The notes beneath the pieces are model-generated. The model was not told where the DNA came from, searched no databases, and saw only the letters and a list, made by a program, of their open reading frames with translations. This document shows positions 17,135 through 26,493 of a stretch of DNA of 64,000 nt, piece after piece (position 1 is the stretch's first letter; every line of letters begins with the position of its first letter). Made by a program: the position numbers and the translations under genes. The stretch is from Anaerovorax odorimutans DSM 5092. Its GTDB lineage: Bacteria; Bacillota; Clostridia; Peptostreptococcales; Anaerovoracaceae. The stretch is taken from positions 1-64,000 of the forward strand of contig NZ_AUFC01000012.1 in the NCBI RefSeq assembly GCF_000426305.1. The letters are read 5' to 3'.

Positions 17135-18091
17135 ATGAGCGGGAATTTATTTAGAGAAGTATCCTTAGATAGACTTTCATCTCCGGAACAGCTAGACGAA
17201 TTGATAAAAGTAACTTCACCTAGAGCTTGGCTTGCATTGATAGCTATTGGGTTTATTCTAGCCAGTATTGTGGTCTGGGGATTTGTAGGAGATATTCCTA
17301 CAAAAATAGAAGGGCAAGGAATTCTTCTTAATAATGGAGGCGTATTTTCTGTCATACATGACACCTCTGGGCAGGTTGTTGATGTAAGATTTAAAGTCGG
17401 GGATATGGTTAAGAAAGGTGATGTTATAGCAAGAATCGAACTGCCCCAACTTGTTACAAAGATCAATAGTCAACAAGATATAATTAGCGAAATGAAAGAA
17501 AATCAACAAACCGGTTCGCCTGAATATAAAACAGCAAAAAATCAAGTAATAGAACTTAGGGAAGAACTGGATCATAAATCTCAGATTATTTCACAAATTA
17601 ACGGACGTATTTTAGAGGTAAATATAAAAAAAGGAAGCATCATTCAACCGGGGCAGGTTCTTGCTACGGTGGAGCCATATGGTGAAACGGTTAAGATGGA
17701 GGCGGTGCTTTATGTTCCTGCAGAGCAGGGAGGAGAAATCCTGCCAGGGATGAAAGCTCAAATATCTCCTACAATAGTGAACAAAGAAGAGTATGGTTTT
17801 ATGATAGGAAGAGTTATTTCTGTCTCAGAGTATCCTGCTACAACTGAAAGTATGATGCAGACTCTTGAAAATAAAAATCTAGTTTCTATGTTGGAGGGGA
17901 AAGGCACTACTATAATGGTTTTAATTGATTTGATTCCTGATGATAACACTGAAAGTGGGTATAAGTGGTCATCTAATAAGGGACCTTCTATATCTGTTAA
18001 TAGTGGTACGATTATTCAGGGTTCAGTGATTACCAATAGGGAAAAACCTATAAGCAAGGTAATACCTCTTTTTAGCAGTCAAGATAATTAA
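17135..18091 (+). CDS. NHLM-type HlyD adaptor of RiPP exporter
   Basis: Membrane-fusion (HlyD-family) subunit that links the peptide exporter to the outside. One N-terminal membrane helix (~30-52, LALIAIGFILASIVVWGFVG), then a biotinyl-lipoyl-like domain split by a short coiled coil (~110-150), then the beta-barrel part. It matches the adaptor that accompanies NHLM (nitrile hydratase leader microcin / Nif11) export systems, and it is followed by both NHLM ABC genes in the usual order. GGAGGTG precedes the ATG. No outer membrane exists in this type of organism, so it probably reaches into the cell wall. Confidence 0.87.
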   Translation: MSGNLFREVSLDRLSSPEQLDELIKVTSPRAWLALIAIGFILASIVVWGFVGDIPTKIEGQGILLNNGGVFSVIHDTSGQVVDVRFKVGDMVKKGDVIARIELPQLVTKINSQQDIISEMKENQQTGSPEYKTAKNQVIELREELDHKSQIISQINGRILEVNIKKGSIIQPGQVLATVEPYGETVKMEAVLYVPAEQGGEILPGMKAQISPTIVNKEEYGFMIGRVISVSEYPATTESMMQTLENKNLVSMLEGKGTTIMVLIDLIPDDNTESGYKWSSNKGPSISVNSGTIIQGSVITNREKPISKVIPLFSSQDN

Positions 18092-18104
18092 AGGGGGAGG
18101 CAAC

Positions 18105-20264
18105 ATGGTAAAAAAAATCCGAAGAGCTAAAGTTCCAACTGTACTTCAGATGGAAGCAGTGGAATGCGGAGCAGCCTCTCTGGCTATGATTTTAGCCTAT
18201 TTTGGCAAATATATACCGCTGGAGGAACTAAGGATAGCTTGTGGAATATCTCGAGATGGCAGTAAAGCCAGTAATGTGCTGAAAGCAGCCAGAAAGTATG
18301 GATTGAATGCCGAGGGTTATCGGAAGGAGCCGGAGTCTTTAAAGGAGATGCAAATGCCGGTGGTTATTCACTGGAACTTTGAGCATTTTCTTGTACTAGA
18401 AGGTTTTCATAAGGGAAAAGTTTTTTTAAATGACCCTGCTTCAGGCAGCAGGGTTGTTACGGAAGAAGAATTTAACCGATCTTTTACAGGGATTGTTTTG
18501 TCTTTTACGCCAACTGACCAGTTTAAAGAAGATGGGAAAAAGCCTAACATTATCTCTTCTTTAAGAAAACGGCTAAAAAATTCAAAAATAGCGTTGGTTT
18601 ATGTGATCCTTGCAGGAATAGCTCTGGTAATTCCTGGATTGGCTATTCCTGTATTTTCAAGAATTTTTGTAGACGATATTTTATTAGGAGGAAAAGACTC
18701 ATGGATCGTTCCACTATTATTAGGTATGGGAGTAACGGCGGTCTTAAGAGGATTTTTAACATGGCTTCAGTGCCATTACCTGCTAAGATTAGAATTTAGA
18801 ATTGCTTTAACAACTTCAAGCCAGTTTTTATGGCATATTTTAAGGCTGCCCACAGAGTTTTTTTCTCAGCGGTTTGCAGGGGATATAACTTCTAGGATAC
18901 AGAGTAATGACAGGGTTGCGAAACTTTTGTCAGGACAGCTAGCTACCACAGCTTTGAATTTTATTATGATTATTTTCTATTTTATTTTAATGCTTCAGTA
19001 TAATGTAATATTAGCTTTAGTAGGGGTAGTTATCGCTTTGATTAATGTTTTCTATTTAAAATTTGTTTCATCTAATAGAGTTGATCAGAATCGTAAGCTA
19101 TTGAAAGACAAAGGTAAATTATTGGGCACGGGAATGTCTGGATTGCAAATTATAGAGACTTTAAAAGCTACAGGTTCAGAATCTGATTTTTTTGCAAAGT
19201 GGTCAGGATATCAGGCTAAAGCATTAAATTCAGAACAAAAATTGGGCGTATCTTCTCAATTTTTGACAGTTTTTCCCACCTTCCTGACAGGTATAAATAA
19301 CGCTATTATACTGGCTTTGGGTGGTTTTTTTATCATGGACGGGAAAATGACTATTGGTATGCTGGTTGCATTTCAAAGCCTTATGACAAGTTTTATGACT
19401 CCTGTTACAGAAATCGTAGGATTAGGTGTGCAGCTTCAAGAAGTGGAAGGGGAAATGAATCGTTTGGACGATGTATTAAAATATTCCGTTGATCAGGAGA
19501 CCGAGGATGAGGAGAAAGAGATAAATTCCTATAATGGAGAAAAGCTAGAGGGATATATACAGCTTAATCAAATAACTTTTGGATATAGCTCTTTAGAACT
19601 ACCACTAATAGAAGATTTTAGTTTATCTCTTAGTCCAGGATCCAGAGTAGCACTTGTTGGTGGTTCAGGCAGCGGAAAATCCACAATTGCAAAAATAATA
19701 GCTGGAATTTATAAACCATGGTCTGGTGAAATACTTTTTGATTGTCAGCCCCGTACATCACTTCACAGATATGTCATTAATAATTCTTTAGCAATGGTAG
19801 ACCAAGAAATCAATATGTTTCAAGGAACGGTGCGTGACAATATTACTTTGTGGGATGAGACTATCTCAGAAATTGAAATAATTCGTGCAGCTAAAGATGC
19901 ATGCATTCACGATGATATTACTGCCAGGATGGGAGGATATGACAGTTATGTAGAAGAAAATGGTAAAAACTTCAGCGGTGGACAAAGACAACGGTTGGAG
20001 ATTGCCAGAGCTTTAGTGCAAAACCCAGCAATTATTATCATGGATGAAGCTACTAGTGCGCTTGACCCTGTAACGGAAAAAATAGTGGATGAAAATATTC
20101 GGCGTAGGGGTTGTACATGTGTTATAGTAGCTCATCGTTTAAGTACAATTCGCGATTGTGAAGAAATCATCGTCATAGAGAAGGGAAAAATTGTGGAAAG
20201 GGGTACTCATGAAAAATTAAAAGACAGTGCCGGAATTTACGCAAAGCTGATTCAAACAGGTTAA
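18105..20264 (+). CDS. NHLM ABC exporter with C39 leader peptidase
   Basis: Cuts the double-glycine leader and exports the core peptide. Residues 1-140 are a C39 cysteine peptidase with the full catalytic set: Cys21 (ECGAA), His94 (NFEHFLVL) and Asp110 (NDPASG). A six-helix ABC transmembrane domain follows (~160-440), then the ATPase with Walker A GGSGSGKST, signature NFSGGQRQR, Walker B IIIMDEATSALD and the switch His in VAHRLST. GGGGGAGG precedes the ATG, 13 bases after the adaptor gene. With the Nif11 precursor 3.2 kb upstream this is the expected processing enzyme. Confidence 0.93.
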   Translation: MVKKIRRAKVPTVLQMEAVECGAASLAMILAYFGKYIPLEELRIACGISRDGSKASNVLKAARKYGLNAEGYRKEPESLKEMQMPVVIHWNFEHFLVLEGFHKGKVFLNDPASGSRVVTEEEFNRSFTGIVLSFTPTDQFKEDGKKPNIISSLRKRLKNSKIALVYVILAGIALVIPGLAIPVFSRIFVDDILLGGKDSWIVPLLLGMGVTAVLRGFLTWLQCHYLLRLEFRIALTTSSQFLWHILRLPTEFFSQRFAGDITSRIQSNDRVAKLLSGQLATTALNFIMIIFYFILMLQYNVILALVGVVIALINVFYLKFVSSNRVDQNRKLLKDKGKLLGTGMSGLQIIETLKATGSESDFFAKWSGYQAKALNSEQKLGVSSQFLTVFPTFLTGINNAIILALGGFFIMDGKMTIGMLVAFQSLMTSFMTPVTEIVGLGVQLQEVEGEMNRLDDVLKYSVDQETEDEEKEINSYNGEKLEGYIQLNQITFGYSSLELPLIEDFSLSLSPGSRVALVGGSGSGKSTIAKIIAGIYKPWSGEILFDCQPRTSLHRYVINNSLAMVDQEINMFQGTVRDNITLWDETISEIEIIRAAKDACIHDDITARMGGYDSYVEENGKNFSGGQRQRLEIARALVQNPAIIIMDEATSALDPVTEKIVDENIRRRGCTCVIVAHRLSTIRDCEEIIVIEKGKIVERGTHEKLKDSAGIYAKLIQTG

Positions 20265-20287
20265 TTAAAATTAAAGCAGGTGGGTAA

Positions 20288-22999
20288 ATGAAGATTTTTG
20301 ATTATTTTAATAAAGAAGGCAGTATTATTTATATTGATGGTAATAAACCTCAAATTTTAGATGATGACAGTTATGTATGGATTGTTGGACAAGGAAAGGT
20401 TTCAGTTTTCTTAACCACATTAAAACAGGATAACATAACAGGGGTAAAAAAATTCTTGTTTGAAGCAAAGCAGGGAGATTTACTTTTTGGTGTTATTCCT
20501 GAAGATTCCTTGAATAAAAAGATTTTTTTGGTTTCAGGGCTAGCTGGGTCTAGCCTGATACGACTTGAAGTAAATCGGCTTAAAGCACTATTATCAGAAT
20601 CAGAATCATCAGAAGAAGTTATGGCACTGGTTCGCAATTGGCTTAACACTTTGGATAAAATCAATGAAATAGAAGATGGGACACCATGTGAAATTGATAC
20701 TAAAAAAGAAGCGAAATTGAATGAGCTTGATTATGTCAATAATCCTTTGATTATGAAAGCTTATCACAGCCAGGTTCTTCAGTCAGCAATTAATTTATGT
20801 GAAAAACAAAATTTGACTGAAAAAAAACGTCTTCAAGAAAAAGTAAAATTTGACAAAAGGTTAATGGAAAATTCAATATTAAAACTTTCATCAATTAACC
20901 AAAAAAACAAAAAAATCGGTTTTGAGGAACAAAGCGGAGATAACCTGTTTGATGCATGTAGATTGGTAGGTCAGAGTATGAAAATCAAGATTGCTATGCC
21001 TGCTGAAAACAGGGCTAATAGAAAAAGTGAAGATTACTTGGAGGATATTGCCAGGGCTTCACGTATTCGAATAAGACAAGTGACTTTAAAAGAAGGATGG
21101 TATAAACAAGATGCAGGAGCTATTCTAGGTTATATGAAAGAAGATGACAGACCTATTGCTTTAATACCTGAATCGCCTTCTAGATATATATTACATGACC
21201 CTATGCTTGGAGTAAAAAAACTGGTTGATAAGGAGACTGCAGAAAAAATCAAATATTTTGGTTTTGTTTTTTATCGTCCACTTGAAAATAAGAAGATCAC
21301 ATTTTGGGATTTTTTATCCTTTGGTCGTAAAAGTTGTTGGAAATTGGATTTGGTGATGGTAGCAGTGATGGGAGTTCTTGGAGGTATCTTAGGGACTGCA
21401 ATTCCTCTGGCAACAGGTATTGTTTTTAATAGCATTATTCCTGAAGGGGAAAAAAGTCAGATGTTGCAAATTGTTTTTTTCTTGGGAGCAAGTGCGTTAG
21501 CGGCTATGATTTTTCAATTTATGCGTTCTCTTGCAACCCTGCGCGTGGAGGGTAAAATGGAAGGCTCTCTTGAGGCTTCCATTTGGGATCGACTACTCAG
21601 CCTTCCTGTACCGTTTTTTAAGCAATTTTCTGCAGGAGAGCTTGCCATGCGGGCTATGGGTGCCAGCCGGATACGTATGATCCTTTCCGGAGTTACTTTA
21701 AATACTATTCTTTCTGGTATTTTTTCTATATTTACATTTGTGCTGCTTTTTTTCTATGATATTAAATTGGCACTCATATCTGCGGTACTGGCAGTGTTAG
21801 CCATGCTTGTTATGGGTTTATTAGGGTACTGTCAGATGCGATATGAGAGTAAGGTACTGGAAATTTCCAATAACATTTCAGGCATGATACTGCAGTTGAT
21901 AGGAGGAATCAATAAGTTTCGGGTAGCAGGAGTGGAACGAAGAGCTTTTCATAGATGGTCAAAAGAGTTCGGTGAGCAATGGAGATTGACCATTAGGAAA
22001 GAGACTCTGGCAAACTGGCTGGCGACATTTAATGCATTTTTCCCTATTTTATCAAGTATGGTTATTTTTTATAAAATGACAGGGTTAACAGGTGATTTGT
22101 CTCCAGGGAAGTTTATTGCTTTTAATGCAGCCTTTGTTAATTTTATGTTTTCCATGGCTTCTTTATCAGAAGCTTTAATTTGCGCAAATATTGTTATTCC
22201 ACTCTATCAAGGGATGAAGCCTATTTTGGAAACTTTACCTGAATATGATGATACTAAAATAAATCCGAAACCTTTGACAGGTTCTATTGAAGTCAGTCAC
22301 ATTTCTTTTCGCTATAAAGAAGAAGGTCCTTTAATACTGAAGGATATTTCTTTTCAAATTAACGAGGGGGATTATGTTGCTTTAGTTGGTACGTCAGGAT
22401 GTGGTAAGTCAACTTTGCTCAGAGTTCTGTTAGGGTTTGAAAAACCGGAAACAGGAAAGGTTTATTACAATGGACAGGATTTATATAAAGTGGATGTACG
22501 TGCCGTACGCAAACAGCTAGGTGTGGTGCTTCAAAATGGGCAGCTTATGTCAGGAAATATATTCAGTAATATTGTGGGGGCAAATCCTTACTTGACAATG
22601 GATGATGCCTGGGAAGCTGCCAAGATGGCTGGTGTTGATGAAGATATCAAAGAAATGCCTATGGGTATGCATACAGTTATAAGTGAAGGGGCAGGTACAA
22701 TATCAGGAGGTCAAAAACAACGTTTAATGATTGCCCGGGCTATCATTAATAAACCTAAAATAATTTTCTTTGATGAAGCTACCAGCGCATTAGATAACCG
22801 TACTCAGGATATAGTCAGTAAAAGCCTTGATTCTCTTAAGGCTACACGAATAGTGATCGCACATCGTCTTAGTACTATCATTAACTGCAATAAGATTATT
22901 GTTATGGATCAGGGAAAGATTGTTGAGAGTGGGACTTATGAAGAACTTATGAATAAAAAAGGGATTTTCGCTGATCTTATTAAAAGACAATTAGCATAA
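20288..22999 (+). CDS. second NHLM ABC transporter, no active peptidase
   Basis: Partner ABC protein of the NHLM system, 903 residues. The N-terminal ~110 residues resemble a cyclic-nucleotide-binding-like beta barrel. A middle part (~250-330) looks like a degenerate C39-like domain without the catalytic Cys. Then follow the six membrane helices and an ATPase with Walker A GTSGCGKST, signature TISGGQKQR and Walker B IIFFDEATSALDN. It most likely forms a heterodimer with the product of the gene at 18105. AGGTGGG precedes the ATG; the gap to the previous gene is 23 bases. It is the last gene of the operon. Confidence 0.9.
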   Translation: MKIFDYFNKEGSIIYIDGNKPQILDDDSYVWIVGQGKVSVFLTTLKQDNITGVKKFLFEAKQGDLLFGVIPEDSLNKKIFLVSGLAGSSLIRLEVNRLKALLSESESSEEVMALVRNWLNTLDKINEIEDGTPCEIDTKKEAKLNELDYVNNPLIMKAYHSQVLQSAINLCEKQNLTEKKRLQEKVKFDKRLMENSILKLSSINQKNKKIGFEEQSGDNLFDACRLVGQSMKIKIAMPAENRANRKSEDYLEDIARASRIRIRQVTLKEGWYKQDAGAILGYMKEDDRPIALIPESPSRYILHDPMLGVKKLVDKETAEKIKYFGFVFYRPLENKKITFWDFLSFGRKSCWKLDLVMVAVMGVLGGILGTAIPLATGIVFNSIIPEGEKSQMLQIVFFLGASALAAMIFQFMRSLATLRVEGKMEGSLEASIWDRLLSLPVPFFKQFSAGELAMRAMGASRIRMILSGVTLNTILSGIFSIFTFVLLFFYDIKLALISAVLAVLAMLVMGLLGYCQMRYESKVLEISNNISGMILQLIGGINKFRVAGVERRAFHRWSKEFGEQWRLTIRKETLANWLATFNAFFPILSSMVIFYKMTGLTGDLSPGKFIAFNAAFVNFMFSMASLSEALICANIVIPLYQGMKPILETLPEYDDTKINPKPLTGSIEVSHISFRYKEEGPLILKDISFQINEGDYVALVGTSGCGKSTLLRVLLGFEKPETGKVYYNGQDLYKVDVRAVRKQLGVVLQNGQLMSGNIFSNIVGANPYLTMDDAWEAAKMAGVDEDIKEMPMGMHTVISEGAGTISGGQKQRLMIARAIINKPKIIFFDEATSALDNRTQDIVSKSLDSLKATRIVIAHRLSTIINCNKIIVMDQGKIVESGTYEELMNKKGIFADLIKRQLA

Positions 23000-23070
23000 G
23001 TTTAGTTATTGAAGTGAGAGCTCAAAAATTATAGGAAAAATACTTTTAGAAACTTTTGCATGTACAGAGA

Positions 23071-23094
23071 AAATATTGATTTATCAATATTTTT
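23071..23094 (+). terminator. weak AT-rich terminator of RiPP operon
   Basis: AAATATTGAT (23071-23080) and ATCAATATTT (23083-23092) form a perfect stem with two loop bases, ending in a short T run. It has little GC, so termination may be partial. Confidence 0.45.
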
Positions 23095-23318
23095 ATGTTA
23101 TTCTGTAACAGAAAAATGTAATAAGCGTTCTTATTTCAGTATATATATTTAAATTAAATTGTAAGATATTAATTTAATATAATAAATAATGTTTTCTACT
23201 CGTATCACATGATGAAATTTAAAAAGTTGTAATCGAAAATGTGGGAAGAATAAATGGCAAAACTAGTTTATTATCTTTCTTCTGTAATGACAGGGGTAAT
23301 AAAGTGTCAGGAATCATA

Positions 23319-23360
23319 GAGTCGTCAGAATGAGTTGGAATTCTGATGACTCGTTTTTAT
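23319..23360 (+). terminator. strong terminator ahead of LuxR regulator gene
   Basis: GAGTCGTCAGAA (23319-23330) and TTCTGATGACTC (23341-23352) form a perfect 12-bp stem, followed by GTTTTTATTT. It is 320 bases downstream of the RiPP operon and 140 bases upstream of the next gene. It may end read-through from the operon, or a short untranslated RNA from 23095-23360, where I see no reading frame. Confidence 0.8.
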
Positions 23361-23501
23361 TTACTGGTGAACGATGATGATACATATTTATCAGCCCGTA
23401 GATATATATTATAACGCTTATATTATTTTACAATTATAAGTCAGGTAAAAATACTGTATAGGATAGAATGATAGAAGATTAATGGATGAGAGGTGTGATT
23501 A

Positions 23502-25994
23502 ATGCAAGGGGAAAAAAATGAAACAAAACATATAATTTATTTTAGCAAAAAGCTAAATCAAAGGATGAAGCAGCTAATTGATTATCCCTGCACGCTTGTA
23601 ATAGCACCTATGGGCTATGGTAAGACCACATTCATATCTGAAGCGATGAATCGAATTAATGATGCAGATATAGTATGGCAAAAAATTTACGATAAGACAG
23701 AAAGTGATTTTTGGGCTGGATTTTATCAAGCAGTTGGTGAAATTGATGGAGAATGCGCACGGACACTTTCTGAGATTGGAATGTTTGAAGGAAGATTTAT
23801 GAAACGTGAATTCATGTCGGTGCTTGAGTCTCTGCATATAGTGAAAAAGACTTTCCTTATTATTGATGATTATCACTTTGTAAAATCTAAAATTGCGGAT
23901 GAGTTTCTATCCATACTTATTTCACATATGCCTCAAAATTTGCATCTGATTATTATCACTAGAAATGCATTACCGGGGGCAAGGGAACTGCAACTGAAAG
24001 GATATTTAAGTGTAATAGGCTCTAAGGATTTAACTCTTTCTAAGGAGGATATAAAACACTACTATTATATACAGGGGATTAAACTGGAGGATCAGCAGCT
24101 GCAGCAGCTGTATCGTTTCAGCGAGGGATGGATATCGGCGCTATATCTATTTATGATGGATTACAGGATGCATGGAAATTTTGTGTTTACCTCAAGTGTT
24201 TCTGAGTTGGTATATCAAACCATATATGAGCCATTAAACAATGAAATGAAGGATTTTCTTTTGGCAATATGCCAATTTGATGTGTTTAGCCTTAAACAGG
24301 CGCAATCCTTATGGAAGAAGGAAAACACAGAGGAATTACTTAAGCAATTGTTATATTCAAATGTTTTTATTACCCGGGAGGATATTCTTGGAAGATATTC
24401 GTTCCATAATATTTTCCGGCTGTGCTTGAGAGAAGAATTTGAAAAACTCCCGATGGGAATACAAAAAAAAATGTGGAGAAATACAGGGGATGCTATGATA
24501 GAAGAGGGACAGCTGATTTCTGCCATGGAATGCTTTTATTATGCTGGATATTTTGATGGCGTAATGGAAATGCTGGGAACAGATAACCCCAGAGATTTAC
24601 GAAATGAGCATAAAGAGCTGTTATTGTGCTGCTATGAAGCATGTCCTATGGAGGTAAAAATAAAATACCCGTTGTCGATTTTGTCTTTTTGTATGGACAT
24701 GACTACACGCTTTCGTGAACCGGAACGGTTTGCACGGGGTTGTCAAGACTTTGAGATTGATATTCAGGCAAATTTTAGAATTACTGATGATGAACGTGAC
24801 CAGCTTTTGGGAGAATACCAGCTGATTTTATCCTATAACGCATATAACAATCTTATTAAAATGAGACAGCACCATGAAAAGGCATTTGCACTGCTTCGGG
24901 AACCCCCTAGATTTATCCATATGAAAAATACATTTACCTTTGGTGCTCCGTCAATTCTTTACCTGTATTATCGTGAATCAGGCAATTTAGAAAATCTAAT
25001 AGCTCTTGTAAACAAGGTGCCCGGTAGCTATGCGAAATGTACAAGAGGACATGGACAGGGGTATGCCTCTGTATTTAGGGGAGAATTTATGTATTATCAG
25101 GATGACTATAATAATGCTGAAATAGCTGCGTTAGAAGGCATTTCTCTTGCCAGGGCGCAGCAGCAAGGAGATATTGAGCTATGCGGATTATTTTTATTGG
25201 CAAAAATAGCTCTATGCCGGGGTCAAGGTACACGTTTAATGGAATTAATCAATGAAATTGAAGTGTTGGCACGTTGTGAGGCTAAAGAATCCCGTACCTA
25301 TTGGCTTTTATATGCTATGGATCTTTGTAAAGGTTTTCTATATGGAGAATTGGAGCGGCCTGAACAGATTACAGAATGGATTGTGGAAAATGAATATGAA
25401 AAACACTTGATCTTTAATTCAATTGCCTATGCAAATATTATTTATGGAAAGAACTTATTGCTGAAAGGCGAATATTCTAAGATACTAGGTTTAGCAGAGT
25501 GCTTTCAAAGACAAGCATTGGAGCTTCCGAATCTATTGGCACTTGTTTACACCTATATATATCAATCGGCTGCCAATGCAGGATTGTTTCGCAGTACAGA
25601 TGCGGAAAAAGCACTTATCTGTGCACTTGATATTTCATCACCAGATAATTTGATTCTTCCCTTTGTGGAAAATGGAAAATATATTATGGCAGTACTGGAA
25701 AGAATTTCGGGGAAGGGCAGATACACGCACTTGATTGAAAAAATAAAGCAGAGTTATGCTGCCTATAGAAAGTCGGTTGAGGCGATTAAAGCAGAGATTT
25801 TTGTCAGTGAAATGCCAAGTTTTACCCCGCGAGAGCGTCAGATTGGGCTTTTAGCTGTGGAGGGACTGAACAATCGAGAAATTGCTGAGAAGCTTTACAT
25901 CTCTACCAATACAGTAAAAGCAGAAATGAAAAACCTGTTTGCGAAGTTAAGCATTAACTCTCGTATTCTCCTTAAAAAGGAAATGTTCAACTAA
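23502..25994 (+). CDS. MalT-like LuxR-family ATPase regulator (LAL)
   Basis: An 830-residue signal-transduction ATPase with a DNA-binding end. Walker A is APMGYGKTT (35-43) and the Walker B-like stretch is LIIDDYHF; then a long helical TPR-like region, and a LuxR helix-turn-helix at the C-terminus (FTPRERQIGLLAVEGLNNREIAEKLYISTNTVKAEM). This is the architecture of MalT and other LAL activators, which oligomerise on ligand and ATP binding. GAGAGGTGTG precedes the ATG. It is monocistronic. The targets are unknown; the neighbours are the RiPP operon upstream and the DUF2442 and SLH genes downstream. Confidence 0.87.
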   Translation: MQGEKNETKHIIYFSKKLNQRMKQLIDYPCTLVIAPMGYGKTTFISEAMNRINDADIVWQKIYDKTESDFWAGFYQAVGEIDGECARTLSEIGMFEGRFMKREFMSVLESLHIVKKTFLIIDDYHFVKSKIADEFLSILISHMPQNLHLIIITRNALPGARELQLKGYLSVIGSKDLTLSKEDIKHYYYIQGIKLEDQQLQQLYRFSEGWISALYLFMMDYRMHGNFVFTSSVSELVYQTIYEPLNNEMKDFLLAICQFDVFSLKQAQSLWKKENTEELLKQLLYSNVFITREDILGRYSFHNIFRLCLREEFEKLPMGIQKKMWRNTGDAMIEEGQLISAMECFYYAGYFDGVMEMLGTDNPRDLRNEHKELLLCCYEACPMEVKIKYPLSILSFCMDMTTRFREPERFARGCQDFEIDIQANFRITDDERDQLLGEYQLILSYNAYNNLIKMRQHHEKAFALLREPPRFIHMKNTFTFGAPSILYLYYRESGNLENLIALVNKVPGSYAKCTRGHGQGYASVFRGEFMYYQDDYNNAEIAALEGISLARAQQQGDIELCGLFLLAKIALCRGQGTRLMELINEIEVLARCEAKESRTYWLLYAMDLCKGFLYGELERPEQITEWIVENEYEKHLIFNSIAYANIIYGKNLLLKGEYSKILGLAECFQRQALELPNLLALVYTYIYQSAANAGLFRSTDAEKALICALDISSPDNLILPFVENGKYIMAVLERISGKGRYTHLIEKIKQSYAAYRKSVEAIKAEIFVSEMPSFTPRERQIGLLAVEGLNNREIAEKLYISTNTVKAEMKNLFAKLSINSRILLKKEMFN

Positions 25995-26027
25995 AAAAAT
26001 ACCCAGTGGGTGATAGAAATGGATTTT

Positions 26028-26064
26028 AACCTATCATACAATTTGTATGGTGGGTTATTTTTTT
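26028..26064 (+). terminator. terminator after LAL regulator
   Basis: AACCTATCATAC (26028-26039) pairs with GTATGGTGGGTT (26045-26056) with G-U pairs, followed by ATTTTTTT. Confidence 0.85.
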
Positions 26065-26127
26065 AAAGTAATATAATTAGATTTACCGAATAAATGAATA
26101 AAAGAAGTACAGAGGGGAGGGTATTAT

Positions 26128-26376
26128 ATGCCTAAAATTACAGGATTGAAGCCAGTAGAGGAATATCGGATTGAAATTGGTTTTAATAATGGAAATACGA
26201 TTATACTGGATTTGAAGGATAAGGTTCAGACTACTCGTTTTAGAGAGTTGATGGATACAAATTTCTTTCAGCAAATTAAAACAGATGGGAATCGGATATA
26301 CTGGGGTGAAATGACAGAGATTTCTGTGACAGAGATTTTTGAGTTAGCACAGAGAGAGATAGAAGATTATTTCTAG
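26128..26376 (+). CDS. DUF2442-family protein
   Basis: An 82-residue protein with the DUF2442 pattern (YRIEIGFNNGNTIILDL near the start, DGNRIYWGEMTEIS in the middle). Members are small soluble proteins, often next to DUF4160 proteins or in toxin-antitoxin-like pairs; no DUF4160 partner is here. GAGGGGAGGG precedes the ATG. The function is unknown. Confidence 0.7.
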   Translation: MPKITGLKPVEEYRIEIGFNNGNTIILDLKDKVQTTRFRELMDTNFFQQIKTDGNRIYWGEMTEISVTEIFELAQREIEDYF

Positions 26377-26390
26377 GTTTTGTAAATAGA

Positions 26391-26420
26391 GCTTGCTTAA
26401 CGGAACGGTTGTTAAGAAGC
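26391..26420. other. inverted repeat between DUF2442 and SLH genes
   Basis: GCTTGCTTAAC (26391-26401) and GTTAAGAAGC (26411-26420) form an imperfect dyad with one bulge. No T run follows, so it may be an operator or leader hairpin of the SLH gene. Confidence 0.35.
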
Positions 26421-26493
26421 AATGGATATTAATCACACAGTATTTTAAAACAGGAAAATTAAAGATTAAATTTTTAATAAAAGGAGAAAACAA

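Noticed and set aside
20288-22999. Active C39 peptidase in the second ABC protein
   Set aside because: The region has the length of a C39 domain but no catalytic Cys/His pair is visible.
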